From an uncultured Saprospiraceae bacterium (GTDB lineage Bacteria; Bacteroidota; Bacteroidia; Chitinophagales; Saprospiraceae), in the NCBI GenBank assembly GCA_937921525.1, contig CAKZUM010000084.1, forward strand, positions 1-10,149: a stretch of DNA of 10,149 nucleotides. Reading direction: 5' to 3'. Both the position numbers and the translations under genes were made by a program. Positions 1-8,066 of the stretch are shown here, in pieces. The first letter of the stretch is position 1, and each line of letters starts with the position of its first letter. The notes beneath the pieces were generated by a model. It did no database searches and was not told the DNA's origin. It worked only from the letters and a program-made list of their open reading frames with translations.

Positions 1-1241
1 ATGATGAACAGCGGGAGGCCTACTACTTACATTTGTTTACCCAAAAACAACCTGACTTAAATTGGGAAAACCCGAAAGTGAGAGAAGAAGTGTATAGGCT
101 GATGCGTTTTTGGTATGAGAAGGGCGTAGATGGATTTAGAATGGATGTTATTCCATTGATTTCCAAAAGACCTGGTTTCCCTGATGCACCGAATGATGAT
201 TTTAAAAATACAATAGATAACATTTATTCTAATGGACCTAGAGTGCATGAATTTTTAAAAGAAATGAATGAAAAAGCCAATGCCCCTTATGATGTGATGA
301 CGGTCGGGGAGGGGATAGGTGTTTCTAAAGAACAATGTTTAGAATATGTTGGTGAAGCACGTTCAGAGCTAAATATGCTCTATCATTTCGATCATTTATT
401 TTTAGGATATGAGGGCGGAGATCGTTTGAAAAGTTCTGGCTTTACCTTACTCGAAGTAAAACAAATATTTAGAGAATGGCAAGAAGCGATTGGGGAGAGT
501 GGCTGGTTAAATGTTTGTTTGGATAATCATGATTTTGCTAGAATGGTTTCTCGATTTGGAAACGATCAAGCATTTAGAAATGAATCTGCCAAATTGTTAG
601 CCACCTTATTATTGACCCAAAAAGGAACACCTTGTATCTATCAAGGGAGTGAAATTGGGATGACCAATGTTGCTTTCCCATCTATAGAAGATTATGACGA
701 TGTGGCTAACTTAAGTACGATTGCGGAATGGCGTGCCGAGGGTAAGGATATGAAAGAATTGCTTCGTAGAATTCAAGAAGGCGGAAGAGATAATGCAAGA
801 ACGCCTGTGCAATGGGACAACACTTCTAATGCGGGTTTTACAACAGGCAGTCCTTGGTTGAAAGTCAATCCTAATTATCCAGAGATCAATGTCGCCAATG
901 CTTTAGTTTATAAAAATTCTATTTTCTATTATTATCAAAAAATGTTGTCGCTTCGTAAGCAGCATAAAACTTTGGTGTATGGTGCTTACACGGAATACTT
1001 ACCGAACCATCCAGCTGTTTATTTTTATGAACGAACAGGAGAGACTAGACGCTATTTGATTTTATTAAATTTGTCGGACGAAGAGCAAGCCATATTTGGC
1101 GTACCTGATTTTTCTAAAGCAACGTTGTTAATTGGAAATTATGAGGCTATAAATAACAAGAAACGCTTAGCACCTTGGGAGGCTAGAGTGTATTTGTTAA
1201 GAGGGGGAAGGGGGATTAGTTCTGAAAATCATAAATCATAG
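1..1241 (+). CDS. GH13 alpha-glucosidase, oligo-1,6-glucosidase type (5' partial)
   Basis: Retaining glycoside hydrolase releasing glucose from the non-reducing end of short alpha-glucosides. The frame is open from base 3 (first residues DEQREAYYLHLF), so the start lies upstream; 412 residues are visible against roughly 550-560 usual, leaving about 150 missing. A TTG at 33 is internal, not the start. Seen: the QPDLNWENP stretch; GFRMDV with the nucleophile Asp at 144-146; TVGEG with the acid/base Glu at 309-311; LDNHD with the transition-state Asp at 531-533; then ARTPVQWD and the beta-sandwich C domain. No signal peptide can be judged because the N-terminus is absent. The residue after the nucleophile is Val, which in this family (GH13 subfamily 31-like) goes with alpha-1,6 preference, whereas Ala or Thr goes with alpha-1,4. 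The gene converges on the CotH gene. Family is sure; exact substrate is inferred. Confidence 0.93.
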   Translation, partial: DEQREAYYLHLFTQKQPDLNWENPKVREEVYRLMRFWYEKGVDGFRMDVIPLISKRPGFPDAPNDDFKNTIDNIYSNGPRVHEFLKEMNEKANAPYDVMTVGEGIGVSKEQCLEYVGEARSELNMLYHFDHLFLGYEGGDRLKSSGFTLLEVKQIFREWQEAIGESGWLNVCLDNHDFARMVSRFGNDQAFRNESAKLLATLLLTQKGTPCIYQGSEIGMTNVAFPSIEDYDDVANLSTIAEWRAEGKDMKELLRRIQEGGRDNARTPVQWDNTSNAGFTTGSPWLKVNPNYPEINVANALVYKNSIFYYYQKMLSLRKQHKTLVYGAYTEYLPNHPAVYFYERTGETRRYLILLNLSDEEQAIFGVPDFSKATLLIGNYEAINNKKRLAPWEARVYLLRGGRGISSENHKS

Positions 1242-1252
1242 GTTCATACATT

Positions 1253-1372
1253 ATACATCATAAATCCACTTAGAAACGACAAAAAACAACTGCCGCATCT
1301 GAAAGGGCACGTTTACTAAACCTCAAAGGTTTAGTAAACGTAAATGAGCAATTAAGTGAATTTATGATGTAT
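1253..1372. repeat. 120-bp inverted-repeat element at a convergent junction
   Basis: Outer arms 1253-1271 and 1354-1372 are inverted copies matching at 18 of 19 positions (ATACATCATAAATCCACTT against its complement). Between them lies a second, perfect palindrome (1309-1341), not centred on the outer pair. The element sits in the 214-bp gap between the 3' ends of the glucosidase and CotH genes. The outer-arm sequence ATCATAAATC (1257-1266) also occurs directly repeated at 1228-1237, in the last codons of the glucosidase. No target-site duplication is clear. It could be a MITE-like remnant or a two-way transcription-ending structure. The rest of the gap (1373-1455) shows only a 5-bp hairpin. 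Confidence 0.6.
1309..1341. repeat. Perfect 15-bp stem hairpin, possible bidirectional terminator
   Basis: Stem arms 1309-1323 (ACGTTTACTAAACCT) and 1327-1341 pair perfectly around a 3-base loop CAA. It lies 68 bases past the glucosidase stop and 115 bases past the CotH stop. Neither side has the T-run of a classical intrinsic terminator, so a terminator role is only likely from position. It may instead be the core of the enclosing inverted-repeat element. Confidence 0.55.
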
Positions 1373-1455
1373 GATTTATCTACGCAACACTACTAAACGT
1401 AGAACCAATCACCCTTGGGGTGGGGGAGTTCTGGCTTGTGCTGAATAACTAAAGT

Positions 1456-4400
1456 TTACTCCACAATTACCTTCTCCGTAAAAATAATTTCCTTATGCTG
1501 ACTCACCTTCAAGAAGTAAATGCCTTTTGCTAAGTTACTTACATCAATTCCTTTTTGGATAGCCCCATCTAAGATCATCGTTTGTTGAATATATCCTTGA
1601 CCCAAAGTATTGAATAATTCTATTTGAAGAGAGGTACCTTTTTGCTGACCAATATTTAAGAAGAGTTGGTCTTTTACGGGATTAGGAAAAGCACTCATGT
1701 TTACATTAGAAGAAGTATTTATCTTAGAACGATAATCTTCAATTGGTGTATCCAAGCCATTGAAAGTAACATCAATTTCATCGAAACAAATTCTACTCCA
1801 ACTACTGGTAAAAAATTTGATGTATACATGATATTCTTGAGGCGTTATGTTAGGAACCACCACTCGATCTCCACAATTATTATTACAAACAAAAACAGGT
1901 GGTGTACCATAATTTTCGTCATAAACTTGAACAATATCAATAGCTGCAGTCAACCCATCAATTATCATAGAGTTACCTGAAAAACTTATTTGTACATCGT
2001 TACAATCTGGTTCCCCATTTGGTGTAGGAGTTGTACTTTCTTCACCTGTAATGTCTACATATTCTTCAATACTACAGATTGGTTGATAAGCATCATTGTA
2101 CTGTTTGATGTTGACAAAATATCTTCCAGCACTTAAGTTAGAAATGGTTTCTTGACTACTACAATTATCATTACAATCTAAAGCAACGGTCCAATCTGGT
2201 CGGAAAACTTTTACAATATTATATGCAGCACTTAGTCCATTTAGTTGGATACTATTCGTAGTAACAAAATACGTAGCACACGCACTACTACCTCCTGTAG
2301 AAGCTGCTGCACTTACAGTAAATGTTTGTGTGACATTTAGTGCTGCATTCCATTGTGTATTTCCTGCTTGACTTGCCTGTACACTTACGATTCCTTCAGC
2401 CCCCGTAAGACTAAGACTATTATCGGTAATGGTAGCAGGACCAGAAAGGACTTTGAAACTAACAGGTAATCCAGAGGTAGCAGTAGCAGAAATATTAAAA
2501 GTACCATCATCTGTTTGTTTGTCTGGAATAGGAATAAAGTTAATTATTTGATTGGCAGGTTCTGCAGTACCTCCAATAATTTCCACGTATTCCTCAATGC
2601 TACAAATTTGTTGATAAGCATCATCGTATTGCTTAACATTAATAAAATATCTTCCTGCCCTTAAATTAGAAATTGTTTCTTGACTGTTGCAGTTGTTATT
2701 ACAATCTAAGGCAACTGTCCAATTTGGTCGAAAAATTTTTACAATATTATGTGGGGCATTCAATCCATTTAGTGTGATACTATTGCTAGTAATAGAGTAA
2801 GTCGCACAATTGCCATTCTCCCCTGTAGAAGTTGCTCGAACAATAAAAGTCCTTGTGACAGTAGGTGCAGTACTCCATTGAGCATTTCCTGCTTGGCTAG
2901 CTTGTACGCTTACTGTCCCTTCGACTCCTGTAAGACTAATTGTATTATTCGTAATAGTAGCTGGACCAGACAGAATACGGAAACTGACTGGTAAACCAGA
3001 AGTGGCAGTAGCAGTGATAGTAAAAGTACCATCATCTGTTTGCTTATCAGGGATGCTCTGAAAATTAATCGTTTGACTGGCAAGAACTGTATTCTCTCCA
3101 CTTATCTCTACATACTCTTCTATACTACAGATTTGTTGATAAGCATCATTCGACTGTTTGATATTAATGAAATATCTTCCTGCCGATAAATTGGAAATTA
3201 TTTCTTGACTGTTGCAGTTGTCATTACAACTAAATGCAATTGTCCAGTCTGGACGAAATACGATCACATTATTACGTGAGGCACTTAAATTGTTAAGCGT
3301 TATACTGTTGCCTGTAAATGTATAAGTAGCACATTCGCCTTCTGTTTCCGTTCCTGTTCCTGTTCCTGTTCCTGTTCCTGTCTCTATTTCTGGTTCTGTT
3401 TCAGTTCCATTTGAACGCCCTGGAGTGGCAGCGGTAGCTTTCCAGCTAGCGGCTTGTGCATTATCCAAATTCGGGGCAGTTAATTGTAAAGTAGGACCGT
3501 CTCCGTCTGCGGCAGTCGGCCAAGGAGCTTTATCATCGTAATCTACTCTATCAATCAAAGTGCCATTGGCATTTTTTAAGGTAATTAATTCACCACCACC
3601 ACTTAGGCCAAATCCTTTTTCGCCTAGACCAAATTCACCAATATAATTAGTCACGTTTGGATGAACTGTTTTAAATTTTGTTTCATCTTCTACCAAAACT
3701 AAGTAACCACCCGCAGGAATATTTGTGCCTTTTGGAATAGCAAAGAAATCACCTCCTTCATCTTCAAAATACCAACCTTCGATATTTACCGAACTTCTAT
3801 TTGGATTGTATAATTCCACCCAATCACCAGATTCTTGATCGTCTGGAGAGTTATAGTTGATTTCATTAATAACGATTGTTTGTGTAGATGTAGAGCCTTT
3901 GCGGAAATTGGCGGTAATGGTATTATTAGCACCTGAAAAATTAGCAGAGGTAGTTGGATCATTTCCAGAAATACTTCCTGACCAAGAGTCTAATAGATAA
4001 CCTCTGTTCGGAAAGGCCCTTACTGGTACTTCTACTCCTCTAAAATAAACACCATCCCAGCCATCATTAGCGGCGTCTATATTAATGGTATTTATTTCAA
4101 CTTGACCTCTATTGGATGGATTTAATGAAACACTTACGTTTGTTGTACCTCTTACTTCTGCTATCTCGCTGACGATATGACTTCGTACCGCATCTCTTCT
4201 GCCATTGGCAAATCCTCTGATTTTTTCTACATGTTGATCCCATTCTTGATAGCCGCTAGACCACATATCATGGTGTTGTTGAATCTCAGAATCATAGCTA
4301 TCTACGAATTGATCAATTCTTGTATTCATTCTCGTAGGTTCATACAGTGTGTTTAATTGATCTGCCATTCTATTGACAAAATCTGTTTTAAATTTTCCGT

Positions 4401-6129
4401 TTTCCATTAAACGTCTGAACAATAATGTAGACCAAGTAGAAGCAGGCCAATTAAACCCATTATCGTTAAGCATTCGCTCTAATGAATTGGCGGTGAAAAC
4501 ACCTGTATTAATTTGGTTGTTTACATAGTAACCTAAAGAAAAATCCAAATCTTTCACAATCCATCGCCATTTACTTCCTGCCGCTTTTTCTCTCCATCGT
4601 CTGTTATTGTTTTCTGGCCAGTCGTGGTTATCTATGTATACATTGAAAGCGATATAATCTAGGTAATCATTGATGTCTACATTATCTGCCACAAAATCAA
4701 AATTACTTTGAGAGCTTAAAGAGTTTCCTTCTAAGTAGGAAGTTAGGGCATTCCAATCATCTATTGTGCCTTCTTTAACTTCATTTTGATTATCCAGCAA
4801 ATCTACTTCATCATCATTTAGGTTAAAGTGTGTTTTTATATACCTTTTATCAATTCGTTCTCTGATGTTGTGAATACCCCAGTATACACCATTAAGATAC
4901 AGAATAGCTGGTCGGTAACCTTGTGTATATAATTTAGGTCGATCAATAATATTGCCTACATCTGTCAGGTCAGCTACTAAGCTAGAAGCATACGCATCCC
5001 TAAACATTGTTACATTCCAGTCTTGTCCAGAATTTCTAAAGACTAGACTACGCAATTCTTCAAATGGCAAATCTGGAAAAACTTTGTATGGAATCACATC
5101 ACTACCCAAACTAGATTTTGCCTTTATCGCTAATGATTTTTGGTCTAATACTGCGCTACCTGTACCCTGAATTTCTGTTTCAAATAATTGGTTAAAACCT
5201 TGGGTACCATCAGTTTCATATAGCTCTACATTTGCATTTATTTCAATGTCCTCTAGGTAGTTAGGATACATACCAATAACTGGATCAAACATCTGAACTG
5301 GATCAACAGTATAGGTAATGATAGGTAAGTCGTGTGATACATTGATTAAGTATGTTTGAGTCATAATAGTACTAGGCGCATCAGGTGCATTAAAGGTTCT
5401 AGCACGTAAAGGGGTATTTGAATTGATAGAAATTGCACCAGTATATCTAATAGAAGCTTGCGTTGGTTCACTTCCATCTGTTGTATAATAGATAGTCCCT
5501 GCACTTGTATTTAAACTAACCGAAACGGAATTAGAATAAATGCCCCCTTGTATACTAGCGGTAGGGGTCGGTGCAGTTGACCCACCAACAGCTGTATTAT
5601 TGGTGGCACCAGGGGTGGGTTGTGTAAAAAATACCCAAGCATTTTCACCGTCATTTGTTCTACCCTCAGACCGATCTACTAGTTGTGGACCAAAAGTATA
5701 AGCATCTATCTGGGTAGTTCCATTGCTTGCGTATATGCCAATACTTTCTCCACCAGAACCTAATTTGGCATTTATATGTAGCGGGCCCTGATTAGTTTCT
5801 TTATCAAACCATAGTATTAAAAAACCTCCAGCTTCTATAGTAGTAGCTATGGCATCATTTGTTGGTATCTGCCATAAAGTTGGATTTGTTAGATCATCGG
5901 TAATATACATACCACCTATATTTACAGGGGTATTTCCTGGATTGTATAATTCGACCCAATCATCAAAAATACCCTCGTCAGAAATGGTAGTGGCATTGGA
6001 AGCCATAAATTCATTGATGATTACTTGCTGACTCAACCCGATATTACTGGCTGATATTATCCATAATACTGTGAATGTCATACTGAGTAAACCATTCATT
6101 ACTGTTTTGACTGACCAAATTTTGTTCAT
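1456..6129 (-). CDS. Secreted CotH-domain protein with lamin-tail domains, four-Cys repeats and T9SS sorting domain
   Basis: 1557 residues, complete. Order: signal peptide about 1-33; lamin-tail domain 36-175 (INEFMASN, DDWVELYNPG); chitobiase C-terminal-like beta domain about 187-262 (IYYTTDGSEPT); CotH domain about 266-655; InlB-like repeat about 664-743; second lamin-tail domain about 751-908; Thr/Gly/Glu linker 909-929; tandem repeats 933-1458; type A T9SS sorting domain about 1473-1557 (FPNPVKDQL, LAKGIYFLKV). In CotH, RD at 377-378, NNN at 507-509 and DLDFSLG at 527-533 resemble the family's kinase-like motifs. Bacillus CotH is an atypical protein kinase of spore coat proteins; in Bacteroidota the role is unknown. 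The protein should cross the outer membrane by T9SS and be anchored or released. Met1 is chosen because it gives a charged n-region and hydrophobic core; Met11 and Met17 would shorten these. No Shine-Dalgarno; A-rich leader before ATG. Domains sure, activity unknown. Confidence 0.93.
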   Translation of the reverse strand: MNKIWSVKTVMNGLLSMTFTVLWIISASNIGLSQQVIINEFMASNATTISDEGIFDDWVELYNPGNTPVNIGGMYITDDLTNPTLWQIPTNDAIATTIEAGGFLILWFDKETNQGPLHINAKLGSGGESIGIYASNGTTQIDAYTFGPQLVDRSEGRTNDGENAWVFFTQPTPGATNNTAVGGSTAPTPTASIQGGIYSNSVSVSLNTSAGTIYYTTDGSEPTQASIRYTGAISINSNTPLRARTFNAPDAPSTIMTQTYLINVSHDLPIITYTVDPVQMFDPVIGMYPNYLEDIEINANVELYETDGTQGFNQLFETEIQGTGSAVLDQKSLAIKAKSSLGSDVIPYKVFPDLPFEELRSLVFRNSGQDWNVTMFRDAYASSLVADLTDVGNIIDRPKLYTQGYRPAILYLNGVYWGIHNIRERIDKRYIKTHFNLNDDEVDLLDNQNEVKEGTIDDWNALTSYLEGNSLSSQSNFDFVADNVDINDYLDYIAFNVYIDNHDWPENNNRRWREKAAGSKWRWIVKDLDFSLGYYVNNQINTGVFTANSLERMLNDNGFNWPASTWSTLLFRRLMENGKFKTDFVNRMADQLNTLYEPTRMNTRIDQFVDSYDSEIQQHHDMWSSGYQEWDQHVEKIRGFANGRRDAVRSHIVSEIAEVRGTTNVSVSLNPSNRGQVEINTINIDAANDGWDGVYFRGVEVPVRAFPNRGYLLDSWSGSISGNDPTTSANFSGANNTITANFRKGSTSTQTIVINEINYNSPDDQESGDWVELYNPNRSSVNIEGWYFEDEGGDFFAIPKGTNIPAGGYLVLVEDETKFKTVHPNVTNYIGEFGLGEKGFGLSGGGELITLKNANGTLIDRVDYDDKAPWPTAADGDGPTLQLTAPNLDNAQAASWKATAATPGRSNGTETEPEIETGTGTGTGTGTETEGECATYTFTGNSITLNNLSASRNNVIVFRPDWTIAFSCNDNCNSQEIISNLSAGRYFINIKQSNDAYQQICSIEEYVEISGENTVLASQTINFQSIPDKQTDDGTFTITATATSGLPVSFRILSGPATITNNTISLTGVEGTVSVQASQAGNAQWSTAPTVTRTFIVRATSTGENGNCATYSITSNSITLNGLNAPHNIVKIFRPNWTVALDCNNNCNSQETISNLRAGRYFINVKQYDDAYQQICSIEEYVEIIGGTAEPANQIINFIPIPDKQTDDGTFNISATATSGLPVSFKVLSGPATITDNSLSLTGAEGIVSVQASQAGNTQWNAALNVTQTFTVSAAASTGGSSACATYFVTTNSIQLNGLSAAYNIVKVFRPDWTVALDCNDNCSSQETISNLSAGRYFVNIKQYNDAYQPICSIEEYVDITGEESTTPTPNGEPDCNDVQISFSGNSMIIDGLTAAIDIVQVYDENYGTPPVFVCNNNCGDRVVVPNITPQEYHVYIKFFTSSWSRICFDEIDVTFNGLDTPIEDYRSKINTSSNVNMSAFPNPVKDQLFLNIGQQKGTSLQIELFNTLGQGYIQQTMILDGAIQKGIDVSNLAKGIYFLKVSQHKEIIFTEKVIVE
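1756..3333 (-). repeat. Tandem protein-coding repeat: four-Cys modules alternating with Ig-like modules
   Basis: In residues 933-1458 of the CotH protein the order is A1-B1-A2-B2-A3-A4. Module A (about 80 residues) has FRPDWT, ISNL, AGRYF and ICSIEEYV and four cysteines: 933/968/972/1001, 1108/1143/1147/1176, 1284/1319/1323/1352 and, in a diverged last copy, 1376/1415/1419/1448. Spacing is C-x34-C-x3-C-x28-C (x38 in A4). Module B (about 1017-1098 and 1192-1273) has IPDKQTDDGTF, SGLPVSF and VQASQAGN, an Ig-like repeat common in Bacteroidota surface proteins. The A-to-A period is 175-176 residues. The DNA copies are similar but not identical, so the duplication is not recent. Likely role: stalk or ligand binding; disulfides are inferred. 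Confidence 0.88.
3351..3380. repeat. In-frame hexanucleotide repeat, five TTCCTG units
   Basis: Five exact TTCCTG units (CAGGAA on the coding strand) encode the alternating Thr-Gly stretch around residues 917-927 of the CotH protein, inside a Thr/Gly/Glu-rich linker between the second lamin-tail domain and the first four-Cys module. Six-base units keep the frame if copies are gained or lost, so slippage would change only linker length. Confidence 0.9.
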
Positions 6130-6171
6130 AGTTTTTGTTTTTCCATTGCTCCATTTTTTATAGGGGAGGAA

Positions 6172-6289
6172 GCATAGGAAGATGCAATTAATAAACTGTT
6201 ATAAGTTATTATTTACACATTCCATAGTGAGAAATTTAATGATTGATGGATGGGACCCTATGGCTTGGGGGTATAGATTGCATAGGAAG
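6172..6289 (-). repeat. 10-bp direct repeat in the CotH leader
   Basis: GCATAGGAAG occurs at 6172-6181 and 6280-6289, 108 bases apart (CTTCCTATGC on the CotH strand). Around the second copy, CCTATG 6257-6262 can pair with CATAGG 6281-6286, or ATGGCTT 6260-6266 with AAGCCAT 6287-6293; the two pairings exclude each other because their left arms overlap. It could be a regulatory site or leader fold, or chance. Confidence 0.3.
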
Positions 6290-6470
6290 CCATCTGTTAT
6301 GATAAGCGGGGAATGACTAGACTGAAATTGACCTTAATCTGTTTGAATTTTCTTTTGTATAAGTAGGTGTAAAACAGTAAATAAGATGGGATGTATTACT
6401 ATAATTGTGACAGAATGCCTTAACTTGATGAGAAATATTAGTAGAGTTGAGAAATACACAGGATATTGTA

Positions 6471-6500
6471 CAAATGTATGGTTTTTTGTGCTAATTTCAA
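6471..6500 (-). promoter_or_regulatory. Candidate Bacteroidota sigma-type promoter for the CotH gene
   Basis: On the minus strand TTG (6498-6500, within TTTTG) is followed by 19 bases and then TACATTTG (6471-6478), matching the Bacteroidota -33/-7 pattern TTG-N19-TAnnTTTG. The only other exact TAnnTTTG that I see on this strand in the gap, TACTTTTG at 6498-6505, lacks an upstream -33 element. Transcription from here would give a leader of about 330 bases before the CotH ATG. Confidence 0.5.
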
Positions 6501-6704
6501 AAGTAAATTATTACATTAATTTTTGATTGCGTTAATTGTTATGTGATGATAGTAGCAATCGACATGAAGAAGCATCGTCTTATAATTTTTGTTTGTTTTA
6601 ATTTATTGATTAATAATTTTTTACGAAAATTTTTTAATGATATTTATTATTTAAAAATAAAATTGTCCTTATCCGTTTATTAGATAAAACGAAGCAGAAC
6701 TATT

Positions 6705-8027
6705 ATGAAAAACAAAGTAACTTATTGGTCAATCACAGTAGCCTTGGCAGGTTTTCTTTTCGGTTTTGACACCATTGTCATTTCTGGAGCGGATCAACCC
6801 ATCCAAAAACTATGGAATACGAGTCCTTTATTTCATGGCACTTTTATTATGTCAATGGCATTATGGGGTACTGTGATAGGGGCATTAATGGGGGGGATTC
6901 CTTGTAACGTATTAGGTAGGAAAAAGACCCTATTTTGGATTGGTATCTTGTATACTATATCTGCTTTAGGATCAGGTTTAGCTACGAATCCATATTTATT
7001 TTCTGCTTTTAGATTTATAGGTGGTTTAGGTGTTGGGGCGTCCTCTGTAGCGGCACCAATATATATATCTGAAATTGCGCCTGCTGAGAATAGAGGTCGA
7101 TTGGTAGCACTTTATCAATTCAATATTGTCTTTGGTATTCTGGTCGCATTTCTCTCCAATTATTTAATCGGTCAATATATGGGTGAAGAGAGTTGGCGAT
7201 GGATGTTAGGTATAGAAGCTTTGCCTGCTATTATTTATACTTTTATGGTCTTAGGCGTTCCTAACAGTCCACGTTGGTTATTATTGAAAAATAAGGATGA
7301 AGGACAAGTAAAAACTTTGTTAAAGCAGATCAATCCTAGCCTTGAAAATATAGAAAAAGAGATACAAATGATCAAAGCCTCTTTAGTGAAAAAGACAGAA
7401 GATACTTTCTTTTCTGGCAAATACAGTACTCCGATCATGTTGGCATTTATGTTGGCATTCTTTAATCAATTGTCAGGGATTAATTTTGTGTTATACTATG
7501 CACCAAGAATTTTTGAATCCGCTGGTATTGCGGCAGATAATGTTTTAGGTGCTTCTATCCCAATAGGCATTGTCAATTTATTATTCACTATTTTAGGAAT
7601 GTCTTTGATAGATAAATTTGGTAGAAAACAATTAATGATTATTGGGTCGATTGGTTATATTGTTACTTTGTTAGGTGTTGCTTGGGCTTTTTCCACAGGC
7701 GCACAAGGAACAATGGTCGTTGCATTTGTTTGTGCTTTTGTGGGGGCACATGCCATTGGGCAAGGAGCTGTGATATGGGTATTTATTTCAGAAATATTTC
7801 CCAACACAGTTCGGGATTCTGGTATGTCTTGGGGGTCTGGAACACATTGGGTATTTGCAGCTTTGATTACTTTGATTACCCCTACTGTATTAGCGAATTT
7901 TTCTAGCGGAACTATCTTTACCTTTTTTGCGGGGATGATGTTCTTACAGCTATTGTGGGTTTGGTTTATTATGCCAGAGACTAAGGGCGTGCCTTTAGAG
8001 GAATTGCAGGCTAAGTTGATGAAGTAG
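6705..8027 (+). CDS. MFS sugar porter family transporter
   Basis: 440 residues, about 12 membrane segments, inner-membrane sugar uptake, probably sugar:proton symport as in XylE-like porters. Sugar porter signatures are in order: GFLFGFDTIVISGA (16-29, first helix), LGRKKTL (70-76), RFIGGLGVG (103-111) with APIYISEIAP (117-126) and NRGRL (129-133), PNSPRWLL (186-193), NQLSGIN (254-260) with YYAPRIFESAG (264-274), DKFGRKQL (303-310), SEIFP (362-366) and PETKG (424-428). Length is usual for the family. The ATG at 6705 is chosen because the first helix follows at once. The common QQLSGIN reads NQLSGIN here, a variant I know from other Bacteroidota porters, so not a defect. It is divergent from the CotH gene and convergent with GH16. 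Substrate cannot be read from sequence; glucose or another monosaccharide is the natural guess next to GH13 and GH16 genes. Confidence 0.93.
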   Translation: MKNKVTYWSITVALAGFLFGFDTIVISGADQPIQKLWNTSPLFHGTFIMSMALWGTVIGALMGGIPCNVLGRKKTLFWIGILYTISALGSGLATNPYLFSAFRFIGGLGVGASSVAAPIYISEIAPAENRGRLVALYQFNIVFGILVAFLSNYLIGQYMGEESWRWMLGIEALPAIIYTFMVLGVPNSPRWLLLKNKDEGQVKTLLKQINPSLENIEKEIQMIKASLVKKTEDTFFSGKYSTPIMLAFMLAFFNQLSGINFVLYYAPRIFESAGIAADNVLGASIPIGIVNLLFTILGMSLIDKFGRKQLMIIGSIGYIVTLLGVAWAFSTGAQGTMVVAFVCAFVGAHAIGQGAVIWVFISEIFPNTVRDSGMSWGSGTHWVFAALITLITPTVLANFSSGTIFTFFAGMMFLQLLWVWFIMPETKGVPLEELQAKLMK

Positions 8028-8066
8028 AAATAAAAAAGTTCGAGGCTGATAGGATTAAATAATTCC

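Larger units (their letters stand above)
6130..6704. other. Divergent intergenic region between CotH and MFS genes
   Basis: 575 bases separate the two divergent start codons. No open frame in it looks like a gene. The CotH half holds a good promoter candidate (6471-6500) and a repeated 10-mer. The half near the MFS gene (about 6580-6670) is very AT-rich; TAATTTTTG near 6580 is one base off the TAnnTTTG consensus and has no convincing -33 partner, so I assign no MFS promoter. No Shine-Dalgarno precedes either start. Confidence 0.6.

Noticed and set aside
33..35. TTG as a start codon for the GH13 gene
   Set aside because: The frame continues upstream with family-typical residues (EAYYLHLF), so this is an internal Leu codon and the gene is cut by the window edge.
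254..260. Placeholder check of the MFS residue NQLSGIN as a broken sugar-binding site (protein residues 254-260, DNA about 7464-7484)
   Set aside because: Asn in place of the first Gln is a variant I know from other Bacteroidota sugar porters, and every other signature is intact.
1410..1422. Short hairpin CACCC-TTG-GGGTG as terminator of the CotH gene
   Set aside because: It has only 5 base pairs and no T-run follows in either direction; it may be chance.
1666..1980. 104-codon open frame on the plus strand
   Set aside because: It lies wholly antisense to the well-supported CotH protein repeat and sorting-domain region and has no recognisable domain.
1756..3333. CRISPR-like array because of regular repeats
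   Set aside because: The repeat is about 525 bases long, in frame, and encodes protein modules; there are no short identical repeats with unique spacers.
6575..6670. Very AT-rich stretch before the MFS gene as a replication origin or transfer signal
   Set aside because: No DnaA-box-like repeats or other iterons are seen; AT-rich upstream DNA is ordinary in a low-GC genome.
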